45,613 nt of DNA from Selenomonas sp. WCT3 (GCA_900100835.1 FNCM01000018.1:1-45613), one strand, 5' to 3'. Numbered from the stretch's first letter, positions 7,229-15,889 are shown. Made by a program: numbers and translations. The notes: generated by a model not told the origin, from the letters alone.

Positions 7229-7978
7229 TTATAAATCCCCCTCAATGATAGTAGTGTAGTCCCGATATTTCTTATCCTCCAGGCGCCCCGTGATGATGGA
7301 AGCACTGGAAATGTTCGCAAAGGTAATCGGTGAAATCTTGTTGAATTTTGACCGGTCGGCCAGAACGAAGGCATGGGTGCAGCGGGAAAGGGCCGCTCCC
7401 TTTATGATGCCCTCGCTGGAATCCGGAGTCGAAAATCCGGATTTGGTGCTGATACCGTTCGTGCCAAAGAAGCCCTTGGTGAAGTTATAGGAACGGAGGT
7501 TGTTGAGTGCCTCTGTTCCGACAACGGCTTCCGTGACGGCCTTGAGTTCGCCGCCGAGGATGAATACCTTGAAACCTTTAGCCGATAAGCGTGATGCATG
7601 GGGAAGGCCATTGGTCACATATACGGCACTGGTTTCCGTTATGAAGTCAATCATCCGGAGCGTCGTAGAACCAGCATCGATATAGACGAAATCCTTGCGT
7701 TTGATGAGACTGGCTGCCTTGCGGGCAATGGCAATCTTTTCTTCCGGGAAAAGGTCGCTCTTGGTCTTCATATCCTCTTCTGCCGAACTGTAATTGTTGT
7801 CGATAGAAGTAGCACCTCCGTAAACCTTATAGAGGCGGCCGCTTTTGTGCAGCGCGGTAAGGTCACGGCGGACAGTGGATTCCGAGGCATCGAGTGCCTT
7901 GGTAAGGTCTAATACGGTAACAGCCTTTTTCTCTTCGAGAATGCGGAGAATCGTCGCATAGCGTTCTTCCGTAAGCAT
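7229..7978 (-). CDS. fruR: DeoR-family regulator of the fructose operon
   Basis: This is a transcriptional repressor, probably relieved by a fructose phosphate. The 249-residue protein starts MLTEERYATILRILEE and carries a DeoR winged helix-turn-helix (VTVLDLTKALDASESTVRRDL, about residues 20-40). A sugar-phosphate-sensing domain follows, with YIDAGSTTLRMID and FFGTNGISTKSGFSTPD. An in-frame GTG at 7990 overlaps the AAGGAG ribosome site, so ATG 7978 is preferred. Being first in the fru operon, it is probably autoregulated. Confidence 0.92.
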   Translation of the reverse strand: MLTEERYATILRILEEKKAVTVLDLTKALDASESTVRRDLTALHKSGRLYKVYGGATSIDNNYSSAEEDMKTKSDLFPEEKIAIARKAASLIKRKDFVYIDAGSTTLRMIDFITETSAVYVTNGLPHASRLSAKGFKVFILGGELKAVTEAVVGTEALNNLRSYNFTKGFFGTNGISTKSGFSTPDSSEGIIKGAALSRCTHAFVLADRSKFNKISPITFANISSASIITGRLEDKKYRDYTTIIEGDL

Positions 7979-8004
7979 GTTGGCTATCACTCCTTATTTA
8001 CTAC

Positions 8005-8125
8005 ATCATACAACTAAAGTCTGTCAAAGTCAATCAAAACCACGAATAACCATGCAAAAAAAATTATAAAGAATCGGGTGATATGGTAAAAGACAGGACA
8101 AAACGATAATAGTTGACCAAAGTCA
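8005..8125 (-). promoter_or_regulatory. fru operon promoter with candidate FruR half-sites
   Basis: On the minus strand TTGACT (8033-8028) and TATGAT (8010-8005) lie 17 bp apart, 27 bp before the fruR start. The octamer CAAAGTCA occurs at 8025-8032, overlapping the -35, and again at 8118-8125. CACGAAT follows both copies at different spacing. Direct repeats of this kind suit DeoR-family operators. The gap 7979-8288 otherwise holds only the upstream region of the divergent YitT gene, with TATAAT at 8255-8260. Confidence 0.55.
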
Positions 8126-8288
8126 CGAATTTTACAAAAATAAAAGTGCACAAAAAGCGACAAGTTGGTTATAAAATATCAGAAATTGAAGGCTATTTTC
8201 CCGGGAAGTGTTACGGAAGTTATTTTCCTTACAGTCAAATGGGAAAAATTGGGTTATAATAGAAGAAAAAACATGGGAGTGTGAATCT

Positions 8289-9164
8289 ATGGAAAAAAAG
8301 AAAAAAATAGTTCAGCATCGGCCAAAATCGTTTTACATAAAGAAATACCTGACGATTTTAGTTGGTGCTATCATTGCCGCCATAGGTTTGGAATTGTTCC
8401 TGATTCCCAATGAGGTTATCGATGGTGGCGTTGTCGGTATTTCCATCATGATGAGTTCGATTACGGGAATGTCACTTGGTATCTTTCTGGTGATATTGAA
8501 TTTGCCGTTCCTATATTTAGGATATAAGCAGATTGGCAAGAATTTTGCTATCGCTACCTTGATTGCCATCTGCCTGCTCTCGGTTTGGTCGCTTGTATTT
8601 GGAGCGTTTCCGAAAGTTACCGATGATCCGTTTCTGGCGGCTATCTTCGGCGGCATTGTCGACGGCCTCGGCGTCGGTCTTATCATCCGCGCGGGCGGCA
8701 GTCTTGACGGTACGGAAATCGTGGCGATTATTATGGATAAGAAATCGGTTTTCTCGGTCGGCGAAGTCGTCATGTTCATCAACCTGTTTATCCTGTCGGC
8801 GGCGGGGCTGCTCTACGGCTGGGATAAGGCAATGTATTCGCTGGTCGCCTATTTCGTCATTTCCAAGATGATTGATGTGGTCATCAAGGGCTTGGATGAA
8901 TCCTATGCGGTCATGATTGTCACCAATGAGCATGAGGAGATTACCTCAGCACTCAATGACCGTCTCGGGCGCGGCGTAACGCTGTTGCATGGCGCTGGCG
9001 GCTACACGGGGGAGAGCAAGGAAGTGCTCTACTGCGTTGTCACGCGCCTTGAGGTGGATAAGCTCAAGGAAATCGTGCTGGAAAAGGATGAGAGCGCCTT
9101 TGTCACGATAAATGTCGTTCATGACATCGTTGGCGGGCGGTTTAAGAAAAAGGCCATTCATTAA
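8289..9164 (+). CDS. YitT family membrane protein (DUF161/DUF2179)
   Basis: The function of this widespread Firmicutes family is not established. The 291-residue protein has a basic N-terminus (EKKKKIVQHRPKSFYIKK) and about five transmembrane segments to residue 190, including FLIPNEVIDGGVVGISIMM and IIRAGGSLDGTEIVAIIM, the usual repeats of the domain. A C-terminal soluble DUF2179 domain of about 80 residues follows (YAVMIVTNEHEEITSALND, GRGVTLLHGAGGYTG, INVVHDIVGGRF). ATG 8289 follows a GGGAGTG ribosome site. It is monocistronic or followed by the exported protein 42 bp downstream. Confidence 0.88.
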   Translation: MEKKKKIVQHRPKSFYIKKYLTILVGAIIAAIGLELFLIPNEVIDGGVVGISIMMSSITGMSLGIFLVILNLPFLYLGYKQIGKNFAIATLIAICLLSVWSLVFGAFPKVTDDPFLAAIFGGIVDGLGVGLIIRAGGSLDGTEIVAIIMDKKSVFSVGEVVMFINLFILSAAGLLYGWDKAMYSLVAYFVISKMIDVVIKGLDESYAVMIVTNEHEEITSALNDRLGRGVTLLHGAGGYTGESKEVLYCVVTRLEVDKLKEIVLEKDESAFVTINVVHDIVGGRFKKKAIH

Positions 9165-9206
9165 CGCGTTTTTTGCGCGGTACATGTTGCTAAAGGAGGA
9201 GATTCT

Positions 9207-9809
9207 ATGCGACGGGTATTTGGACTGGCTCTGCTTGTGCTGCTGCTTTTGGCGGCGCAGGTCAGTGCGGCTGAGAGGGTTCCTTTGCGGGTGGCTCAGC
9301 TGCCGCTGAAAATCGAAAGCTATATGGTTCCTTCCCAGAATGTGCGGGATAGCCTGGAAAAACAGGTGGACAGAAGCCTGCATGTGCCGCTTAATGGCAC
9401 ATTAAAGGCCGTGGAATACATTCCTGAGCGCGAGTGTCTGGAAGCCTGGGAACAAATCACCGCGGCAGCGGGAAAACGTGTCAAGGCAAAAGATATCGTA
9501 AAGCCGCTGGCCGAAAAATTGCAGGCGGACTTGGTCGTGCTGCCGGTACTGACCGGGTATGAGCAGTATACGCGCATGAGTTTCCGCTGGGACCGTGGGC
9601 TGCTCCTCCACAGTTACGCTGCTGTGGAGATTGTAGGCTATGACCGCCAGAGCGATGAAGTTTTTCGCAAGAAGGCCTCGCGGTGGTTCCATGATGAATA
9701 TTCTGCTGCAGGAGAGGTATCGCAGCTGGCCTGGGAGGCCATGGACGCCGCGCTTCGCGATGCTGCCATCCATGACCGGGTGGGAAAATGGAAAACGAAT
9801 GTTAAATGA
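9207..9809 (+). CDS. Exported protein of unknown function
   Basis: This 200-residue protein has a clear Sec signal peptide (MRRVFGLALLVLLLLAAQVSA, cleavage probably before AERV). The mature domain contains alternating strand and helix stretches, including KPLAEKLQADLVVLPVLTGY, followed by Tyr-, Trp- and Arg-containing strands. The pattern resembles periplasmic proteins that gauge a secreted factor, but I assign no family. AAAGGAGG precedes ATG 9207 at good spacing. It ends just before the metY promoter. Confidence 0.65.
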   Translation: MRRVFGLALLVLLLLAAQVSAAERVPLRVAQLPLKIESYMVPSQNVRDSLEKQVDRSLHVPLNGTLKAVEYIPERECLEAWEQITAAAGKRVKAKDIVKPLAEKLQADLVVLPVLTGYEQYTRMSFRWDRGLLLHSYAAVEIVGYDRQSDEVFRKKASRWFHDEYSAAGEVSQLAWEAMDAALRDAAIHDRVGKWKTNVK

Positions 9810-9867
9810 GGAAAAACAGGATTTGGCATAAACGTGTCAAAATCCTGTTATTTTTTTACAAAAAGTG

Positions 9868-9923
9868 TTGACACTTAACATAGTTACAGTTATAATGTAA
9901 ACATATTAATCAGATATGTTTAC
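9868..9923 (+). promoter_or_regulatory. metY promoter with palindromic operator
   Basis: Consensus TTGACA (9868-9873), a 17-bp spacer and TATAAT (9891-9896) are immediately followed by a perfect palindrome. Its 10-bp arms (GTAAACATAT, 9897-9906, and ATATGTTTAC, 9914-9923) are separated by TAATCAG. The same arrangement lies at cysK, so a repressor binding there would block transcription initiation. The Rrf2-family protein encoded at 36992-37435 is the best candidate. Confidence 0.88.
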
Positions 9924-9955
9924 GAAAATGTTAATTACGAAAAGAGGTCATCATC

Positions 9956-11251
9956 ATGAGTGAAGAAAGAAAATATCATTTTGAAACGCTGCAGCTTCAT
10001 GTTGGTCAGGAGCAGGCTGACCCCACGACGGATGCCCGGGCCGTTCCTATTTATCAGTCCACGTCCTTCGTCTTCCATGATTTTCAGCATGCAGCTGACC
10101 GCTTCGCACTGAAAGATGCTGGTTATGTTTACGGCCGTCTGACGAATCCGACGGAAGATGTTTTCGCTAAGCGCATTGCTGCTTTGGAAGGCGGTGTCGC
10201 TGCTGTTGCTTTAGCATCTGGTGCAGCGGCTGTTACCTATACGCTTGAGGCACTGGTTCACTCCGGCCAGCATATCGTAGCAGCTACGACAATTTACGGC
10301 GGCACCTACAACCTCTTTGAACACACTTTCCCGAACTACGGCATCGAGACGACGTTTGTCGACACGACCAAAGGGATTGAGGTATTCGAGGAGGCAATTC
10401 AGGAGAATACGCGAGCTGTCTATATCGAGTCCATCGGCAATCCGAATGCCAACCTCATCGACATCGAGGCAGTGGCTGCCATTGCCCACAAGCATAACAT
10501 TCCGCTGGTGGTCGACAGCACCTTTGCTACGCCGTATCAGCTGCGTCCCTTTGAATATGGTGCCGACATCGTCGTCCATTCGGCTACGAAATTCATCGGC
10601 GGCCACGGCACGACCTTGGGCGGCGTAATCGTGGACAGCGGCAAGTTCGATTGGATTGCTTCGGGCAAATTCCCCCAGTTTGTGGAGCCGAACGAGAGCT
10701 ATCACGGCATCAGCTTTGCTAAAGATGTGGGAGCGGCTGCCTTTGCCACCTATATCCGCACGCTGATCCTGCGCGATGAGGGCGCGACTCTGTCGCCTTT
10801 TAATGCCTTCCTGCTGCTGCAGGGCACCGAGACCCTGTCCCTGCGCGTAGAGCGCCATGTGGAAAATGCCCTGAAGGTAGTGGATTACCTGGCCAAGAAC
10901 CCGAAGGTAACGAAGGTCAACCATCCGGCCCAGGCAAGCCATCCGGATCATGAACTCTATAAGAAGTATTTCCCCAACGGTGGTATTTCCATCTTCACCT
11001 TTGAAATCGAAGGCGGCGAAAAGGCAGCCGAGAAGTTCATCAATCACCTGAAGGTATTCAGCCTGCTGGCAAATGTTGCCGATGTTAAGTCCCTGGTCAT
11101 TCATCCGGCCACTACGACTCATAGCCAGATGAACGATGAGGAGTTGGCTGCTTCGGGCATCACCCGCTCCACGATTCGTCTCTCCATCGGTACGGAGCAT
11201 ATCGATGACATTATCTATGACCTGGATCAGGCCTTTAAAGCTATCGATTAA
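9956..11251 (+). CDS. metY: O-acetylhomoserine sulfhydrylase (PLP-dependent)
   Basis: It makes homocysteine from O-acetylhomoserine and sulfide (or accepts O-acetylserine), feeding methionine synthesis. The 431-residue Cys/Met metabolism PLP enzyme carries N-terminal FETLQLHVGQEQADP, YGRLTNPTEDVFAKRIAALE, the PLP-stacking ASGAAAV region, DSTFATPY and the Schiff-base Lys in HSATKFIGGHG. The length and the extended C-terminal half (LVIHPATTTHSQM) fit MetY rather than shorter MetB/MetC. Preceded by the palindromic operator shared with cysK, it is likely induced by sulfur limitation. A terminator follows. Confidence 0.93.
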   Translation: MSEERKYHFETLQLHVGQEQADPTTDARAVPIYQSTSFVFHDFQHAADRFALKDAGYVYGRLTNPTEDVFAKRIAALEGGVAAVALASGAAAVTYTLEALVHSGQHIVAATTIYGGTYNLFEHTFPNYGIETTFVDTTKGIEVFEEAIQENTRAVYIESIGNPNANLIDIEAVAAIAHKHNIPLVVDSTFATPYQLRPFEYGADIVVHSATKFIGGHGTTLGGVIVDSGKFDWIASGKFPQFVEPNESYHGISFAKDVGAAAFATYIRTLILRDEGATLSPFNAFLLLQGTETLSLRVERHVENALKVVDYLAKNPKVTKVNHPAQASHPDHELYKKYFPNGGISIFTFEIEGGEKAAEKFINHLKVFSLLANVADVKSLVIHPATTTHSQMNDEELAASGITRSTIRLSIGTEHIDDIIYDLDQAFKAID

Positions 11252-11273
11252 ATTGCATACATTACCCCAAAAG

Positions 11274-11307
11274 TCCCAGTCGTTTGCCAGCGGCTGGGAT
11301 TTTTTTA
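11274..11307 (+). terminator. Intrinsic terminator of metY
   Basis: AGTCCCAGTCG pairs with CGGCTGGGAT (one G.T) across an 8-base loop and is followed by seven T residues, 22 bp after the metY stop. Confidence 0.85.
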
Positions 11308-11327
11308 TCAAAATTGCTATTTTTTGG

Positions 11328-11355
11328 TTGACCTATGGGATAAGTTCGCTATAAT
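11328..11355 (+). promoter_or_regulatory. Promoter of the M48 protease gene
   Basis: TTGACC (11328-11333) and TATAAT (11350-11355) are separated by 16 bp and lie 45 bp upstream of the start codon. Confidence 0.75.
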
Positions 11356-11399
11356 GGGCTTAGGATTATTATAAAGGGATTAAAAATGGAGGAAATCTA

Positions 11400-12536
11400 A
11401 TGGATTGGAAAAAAGCATCGAAAAAAACCATGATGGCAGTGGTACTGGCAACGTCCTTTACGGGGTTCAGCATGATTGCCCAGCAGCCGGCTACGGCCGA
11501 GGCATTTTCGCTTGGCAACTTGGGAAACTTGGGTGGTCTGGAAGGAATCGCCAAAATGGGCCAGCAGTATGCTGAGGCCAAGGCAAAGCTCAGCGCTGAG
11601 ATTGACGTGCTGAATACGACAGAAGACGGCCGCAACTATCTGATGAATTCCTTTCAGCAGAAGTATGGCGTCGACAATGACCCGGCTATGAATCAGCGGC
11701 TTACGAATATGATGCAGGTGATGACGTCAGCCATCCGTCAGGTGGATTCCTCCATCGATGATAAACCCTATCGTTATTTCCTGAATCCGGATAAGAGCTT
11801 CAATGCTTTCTGCAGCATGGGACATGTCATGTCTGTCAACCGCGGTGCCTTTGAACGCGTTTCTTGCGACGATGAGCTGGCCTTTGTCGTTGGCCATGAG
11901 ATGGGCCATGGTCAGAAAGACCATACGGCCAAGAGCGTTTTGAAATCGGCGGATAAACAGCTGCTGGCCCAGATTGCCTCCCAGTCCCTGGGCGGCAATC
12001 AGCTCACCGATACCATTTGCAACATGGGCATGAACATCAGCCAGGCTCATTCGGATAAGGGCCGTGAGTGGGAAGCGGATAACCTTTCTTGGGAATACAT
12101 GACCCATACCAACTACAACCTCGGTGCCGGAGCTGCTGTTTGGCAGCGTATGCTGGAGGAGTATGGCGATAATACCCAGAAGGGCATGAACCTCTGGTTC
12201 AATCCTTCGGACCATCCGAATCATGCTGCCCGTCGCGACAACTACGTCAAGAAACTGGAAGCATACAGCGGCAAGCATGTCACGGCCAAGAATGGCGATG
12301 TCTTCGTAAACGGCAAGAAATTTGTGATGCCGGCAGCCCAGGAGAATATCAGCTCGGAAGAGCGTTCCTATCTGGTTATGGGCAATCTGGCCCGGGCTTA
12401 TCATGACGGCCAGAACAAGAATGCCGTAACGGTGAAGGGCAATACGGTTATGATGGGAAGCCAGGCAATCATGACGACTAATGCCGATGACGAATCAGCA
12501 CAGACCTTGGCAGATCGTTTAAATTCCATAAAGTAA
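11400..12536 (+). CDS. Exported M48-family zinc metalloprotease
   Basis: A probable periplasmic peptidase or quality-control protease of 378 residues. It has a signal peptide with a basic start (MDWKKASKKTMMAVVLATSF) and cleavage near TAEA. An M48 domain carries HEMGH at residues 166-170 (zinc ligands His166 and His170, catalytic Glu167) and a downstream EWEAD whose Glu223 is the expected third ligand. There is no transmembrane cluster as in HtpX, so it is closer to the soluble BepA/LoiP type. The C-terminal 120 residues look like a dedicated small domain (VTAKNGDVFVNGKKFVMPAA), not TPR repeats. Confidence 0.88.
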   Translation: MDWKKASKKTMMAVVLATSFTGFSMIAQQPATAEAFSLGNLGNLGGLEGIAKMGQQYAEAKAKLSAEIDVLNTTEDGRNYLMNSFQQKYGVDNDPAMNQRLTNMMQVMTSAIRQVDSSIDDKPYRYFLNPDKSFNAFCSMGHVMSVNRGAFERVSCDDELAFVVGHEMGHGQKDHTAKSVLKSADKQLLAQIASQSLGGNQLTDTICNMGMNISQAHSDKGREWEADNLSWEYMTHTNYNLGAGAAVWQRMLEEYGDNTQKGMNLWFNPSDHPNHAARRDNYVKKLEAYSGKHVTAKNGDVFVNGKKFVMPAAQENISSEERSYLVMGNLARAYHDGQNKNAVTVKGNTVMMGSQAIMTTNADDESAQTLADRLNSIK

Positions 12537-12632
12537 AAGGAAATCTTGCATAAGAGGCCTTTTCTGCGGTACACTTGTATAGTGTTTGACGGTACGCATG
12601 AGAAGATGCGACTGTACAGAAGGAGGATTCTT

Positions 12633-12896
12633 ATGTCAGAGTATGAGAAATATCAGCAGATTAAGCGTGAGGCACGGTGGACCGGCCTCGCGCTTTTTGT
12701 GCTGATTTTGTTTTGGATTTTTGCGGGCTTTGGCCTCGCGGGGATTCCCGGCGAAGTGCTGGGAATGCCCCTTTGGGCGGTGACCGCTAGCATTGGCGTT
12801 TGGTTTTTTGCCATTTTGCTGGTGAAGCTTTTGACATCCCTGGTTTTCCAGGATATGGATCTGGATGAAGAAAAGGAGGCAAAGCAGCATGAATAA
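12633..12896 (+). CDS. YhdT family protein (DUF997), PanF partner
   Basis: This 87-residue protein has two membrane helices (about 20-43 and 52-75) and a charged C-terminus. YhdT-like proteins are regularly encoded just before the sodium/pantothenate symporter and are thought to be an accessory of it. Here the gene overlaps panF by eight bases. ATG 12633 follows AAGGAGG at correct spacing. Confidence 0.82.
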   Translation: MSEYEKYQQIKREARWTGLALFVLILFWIFAGFGLAGIPGEVLGMPLWAVTASIGVWFFAILLVKLLTSLVFQDMDLDEEKEAKQHE

Positions 12897-14409
12897 TGGA
12901 AATCCGGCAGCTTTGCTGCCCTTACTGACCTTTATGGTCATCATGGTAGGCATTGGCATCTATGTGCGGCGCGTCCAGGCCAGGGGCTTTGCCAATAACT
13001 TTGTGCAGCAGTATTTTATCGGCAATCATGACCTCAGCGGTTTTGTGCTGGCCATGACAACGGTGGCAACCTACAGTTCCGTCAGTTCTTTTGTGGGCGG
13101 CCCCGGCATGGCCTGGCAGATTGGCTTTGGCTGGATATACATGGCCGTGGTACAGGTAACGGCTATCTTTCTTGTCCTGGGGATATTCGGCAAGCGTGTC
13201 GCTATGTTGTCAAGGAAGTTCGATGCCGTTACGGTCGTGGACATCATTCGCGAGCGGTTTCAATCGGATGGGCTGGCCAGCATGGCAGCCTTTATCATCG
13301 TCTTGTTTTTCTGTGCGACGATGACGGCACAGTTTGTCGGCGGTGCTAAGCTATTTGCTGCGGTGACTGGCTATAGCTATGAGATGGGATTGCTGCTCTT
13401 TGGCCTGGTGGTCGTAGCGTATACGAGCATCGGTGGCTTCCGGGCGGTAGCCCTCACGGATACCTGCTGTGCGGTCATGATGATGATTGGCATCGTACTG
13501 CTGTTATACTATGTCCTGCAGGCTGGTGGCGGCTATACGAATATCATGGCCTCGATCCATGCCAATCATCCGGAAATGCTTGAGCCGCTGTCGGCCGGTC
13601 ACATGCCGGTAGGCCTTTATCTCACCCAGTGGATTCTCGTGGGTATTTGTACGATTGCCCTGCCGCAGTCTGTAGTTCGCGGCATCAGCTATAAGGATAC
13701 CAAGAGCCTTCACCATGCCATGTTAATCGGCACGATTGTGGTGGGCTTTATGAATATCGGCATCAATTTCACGGGCATCCTTGCCCATGGCGTGTTGACC
13801 GACAGCCTGCAAAGCTATGGCGGCGTGGATAACATCATTCCGAAGACCATTGTGACGGCTATGCCAAAGGCTTTGGTGGGCTTTGCCATCATCGGCCCGC
13901 TGGCGGCGTCTATTTCAACGATTTCGGGGTTGCTGATTGTGGCGGCATCGGCTATTATCAAGGACGTTTATCTTCATGAACAGAAGAAACGGGGTCTGGT
14001 ACCGACGGTGGGCAAGCTGCGGCTGCTGTCCATGTCGGTTACGGCGGCAATTGGCGTAGTGGTCTTCTGCATTGCTCTGACCCCACCCAGCCTCATCTGG
14101 ATTATCAATATGTTTGCCTTTGGTGGCTTGGAGACGGCCTTTTTCTGGACGCTGCTGCTGGGATTGTTCTGGCGACGGGCCAATAAGCTGGGAGCTATCC
14201 TGTCCATGGGCGGCGGTACGCTGGCTTACTGTCTGACCCAGGGACTGGGATTTAAGGTCATGGGGCTCCATCAGATTACCATCGGTATTACCGTTTCCCT
14301 GCTGTTTTTCCTGCTGGGGTCCTATCTGGGGAAACCGCAGGAACCGCAGGTTCTGGCAAAGTTTTTCCCGGAAAAGCAGGATAGGACCGAAGCCGTTGTT
14401 TCAAAATGA
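12889..14409 (+). CDS. panF: Sodium/pantothenate symporter
   Basis: It imports pantothenate, the coenzyme A precursor, with Na+. The 506-residue solute:sodium symporter family protein has about 13 membrane helices. It carries the family motif region GNHDLSGFVLAMTTVATYSSVSSF near residue 45, GGPGMAWQIGFGWIYM, and the later ISTISGLLIVAASAIIKDVY. ATG 12889 lies ten bases after AAGGAG within the end of yhdT. The assignment to pantothenate rests on the fold, length and the yhdT neighbour. Another SSS substrate is possible. Confidence 0.85.
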   Translation: MNNGNPAALLPLLTFMVIMVGIGIYVRRVQARGFANNFVQQYFIGNHDLSGFVLAMTTVATYSSVSSFVGGPGMAWQIGFGWIYMAVVQVTAIFLVLGIFGKRVAMLSRKFDAVTVVDIIRERFQSDGLASMAAFIIVLFFCATMTAQFVGGAKLFAAVTGYSYEMGLLLFGLVVVAYTSIGGFRAVALTDTCCAVMMMIGIVLLLYYVLQAGGGYTNIMASIHANHPEMLEPLSAGHMPVGLYLTQWILVGICTIALPQSVVRGISYKDTKSLHHAMLIGTIVVGFMNIGINFTGILAHGVLTDSLQSYGGVDNIIPKTIVTAMPKALVGFAIIGPLAASISTISGLLIVAASAIIKDVYLHEQKKRGLVPTVGKLRLLSMSVTAAIGVVVFCIALTPPSLIWIINMFAFGGLETAFFWTLLLGLFWRRANKLGAILSMGGGTLAYCLTQGLGFKVMGLHQITIGITVSLLFFLLGSYLGKPQEPQVLAKFFPEKQDRTEAVVSK

Positions 14410-14471
14410 TATAAAATGCTGTTTTACTGCTTAATATTGTGCGGCGCCCACTATTTTTTTGAAAAAGACTG

Positions 14472-14480
14472 TGTTATAAT
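14472..14480 (+). promoter_or_regulatory. Extended -10 promoter of the 95-residue gene
   Basis: TGTTATAAT at 14472-14480 is an extended -10 box. No good -35 is placed 17 bp upstream. About 110 bp of leader precedes the start codon. Confidence 0.5.
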
Positions 14481-14591
14481 ACACTTTGCATTTAGGACTT
14501 ATGGGGTAGAATGATACATAGGCCTATTATGTAATGGGGATAGGTCAATAGACCGTATTTATTACTATTGTTACGTGGAGGGAGTAGCAAA

Positions 14592-14879
14592 ATGGTTGTG
14601 GCAGTTAACAACACAACGGATAAAGTATTTAAATTCAAAAAAGGGAAATATAATCTTAAAGAAAAGGCTGTTTGGAAATCGAAGACAGCTTTTATCGAAG
14701 ATACATTAGAAATCATCATCAGCGAGTCAGCGCACCTTGAGGCGGCTGTCTATGCAAAATGTTATTACGATATCCGTTTGAAGCGCAGTGAAATGGAAGA
14801 CCGCTACGTTATGTCCTATGACGATGCGGTTCGTTATTGGAAAAATTACTGCGATGCCCGGGTTTATCAGATTGCATGA
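14592..14879 (+). CDS. Small unknown protein (95 aa)
   Basis: The sequence is basic at the N-terminus (VFKFKKGKYNLKEKAVWKSK) and charged and aromatic at the C-terminus (MSYDDAVRYWKNYCDARVYQ). It has no signal peptide or membrane helix. GTGGAGGGAG lies about seven bases before ATG 14592. It stands alone between panF and element C. I do not recognise the family. Confidence 0.6.
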   Translation: MVVAVNNTTDKVFKFKKGKYNLKEKAVWKSKTAFIEDTLEIIISESAHLEAAVYAKCYYDIRLKRSEMEDRYVMSYDDAVRYWKNYCDARVYQIA

Positions 14880-14914
14880 GCCTGTTGGGCCTTGAGGATA
14901 AGATTTAGCAGGTA

Positions 14915-15028
14915 AAAGGGAATGCGAAAATCCCTTTATATTGACATAAAGTATGGAAGCCTCCATAAGTTCGATGGATTCATCTAACTTATGGAGGCTT
15001 TTATGAATTTAGCAACGTAGTTTTTACC
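14915..15028. repeat. Accessory hairpin unit next to element C
   Basis: The same unit as at 147-238 and 4283-4376, in inverted orientation. A small stem AAAGGGA/TCCCTTT (14915-14937) is followed by ATTGACATAAA. A 15-bp stem AAGCCTCCATAAGTT (14957-14971 with 14986-15000) then leads through AGCAACGTAGTTTTTACC to the element end. It also sits 3' of the 95-residue gene and could terminate it. Confidence 0.75.
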
Positions 15029-15568
15029 AATTACAGTTTGTAGGTTCGTGGAACCTTATTCGAATCAGCTCTTCGCCACCGCTAGGGGCAGTGCCAACAC
15101 TACGCGGGAGATGTTTTTCTAAACGAAATTTTTATCTTTAATTAAGCATCGAAAAAGTTGCAAAACGCGCTTCGCTTGAACGATAGCAATTTTTCGACGA
15201 AAAGTGAGGATAAAAATTTCGTTCTTCACGGAAAACATCAAACGCTTCGTTTATGGCACTGCCCCTAGCGGCGGCTGAGTCTGTGGCGAGTTTCGCAGGG
15301 CTACCACCTCCGAGGGCGCAGCAATTCGTGCCGGCTCTAACCGAGGCGGCGGGGGCCCCAGTACCATAAGCGTAGCCTTGACGTTCCGCGTGAAGCAAGA
15401 AATTTTTGCCTGCGTTCTCGTTGGAAAAGCAGTTTCGTCCAAGCGAAGCGCGTTTAACTGTTTTCCAACTCTTAATTAAAAGGCAAAAATTTCTTGTAGC
15501 GGGTTGTCACCGGTGAAGCGTTGGTACTGGGGCCCCCGCCGCCGGCGACTTACCTCGAACACGAACTG
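15029..15568 (+). repeat. Twin-hairpin element C (right end decayed)
   Basis: The left terminal repeat AATTACAGTTTGTAGG is at 15029-15044. L hairpin 15075-15275 (201 nt) has a single changed base in its left outer arm. R hairpin 15345-15543 (199 nt) has perfect 22-bp arms of the GGGGCCCC type. The spacer (about 15283-15342, containing GGGCGCAGCAATTCGTGCCG) is a different cassette from B but the same as in F. After the R arm the homology continues only to about CGAACTGGGTA, and the right terminal repeat is not recognisable 16 bp before the azlD stop. Confidence 0.88.
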
Positions 15569-15583
15569 GGTATATGCAGTTAT

Positions 15584-15889
15584 TCAGCAAACGAGTTCGA
15601 CCAGGAACACGGTCAGACAACAGGCGGCGGAGACTTTAAACAGGCTGGCACCATACCAGGAAAGGGCGATGCCCGTAAACAGGGCCAGCAGTCCGGCTAG
15701 GGGGACCTGGGTGGCATCCATAATGGCTGGGAAGGTCATGACCGCTAGGGTAACATAGGGGACATAGTAGAGAAAGGAGCGCAGAAAGCGGTTTTTTATC
15801 TGCCGGCGGATAAGGGTCAGCGGCAGGATGCGGATGGCCAGGGTGACGGCACTCATTACGAATAAATAGCTGTAGATATCATGCTGCAT
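15584..15889 (-). CDS. azlD: AzlD family branched-chain amino acid exporter subunit
   Basis: This is the small partner of AzlC in efflux of branched-chain amino acids or their analogues. Its 101 residues form three or four membrane helices, with the family pattern AVTLAIRILPLTLIRRQ near the N-terminus and FLYYVPYVTLAVMTFPAI. It overlaps the azlC stop by 11 bases, implying coupled translation. There is no ordinary terminator behind it. The R hairpin of element C begins about 40 bp beyond the stop. Confidence 0.88.
   Translation of the reverse strand: MQHDIYSYLFVMSAVTLAIRILPLTLIRRQIKNRFLRSFLYYVPYVTLAVMTFPAIMDATQVPLAGLLALFTGIALSWYGASLFKVSAACCLTVFLVELVC

Noticed and set aside
15251..15442. Open frames of about 60 codons inside the R hairpins (C, D, E, F) with near-identical products rich in Pro, Arg and Cys
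   Set aside because: They lie wholly within palindromic arms, start with TTG or lack ribosome sites, run over both arms and spacer cassettes with differing ends, and their similarity follows from DNA identity of the repeats. The conserved property is base pairing, not the frame.
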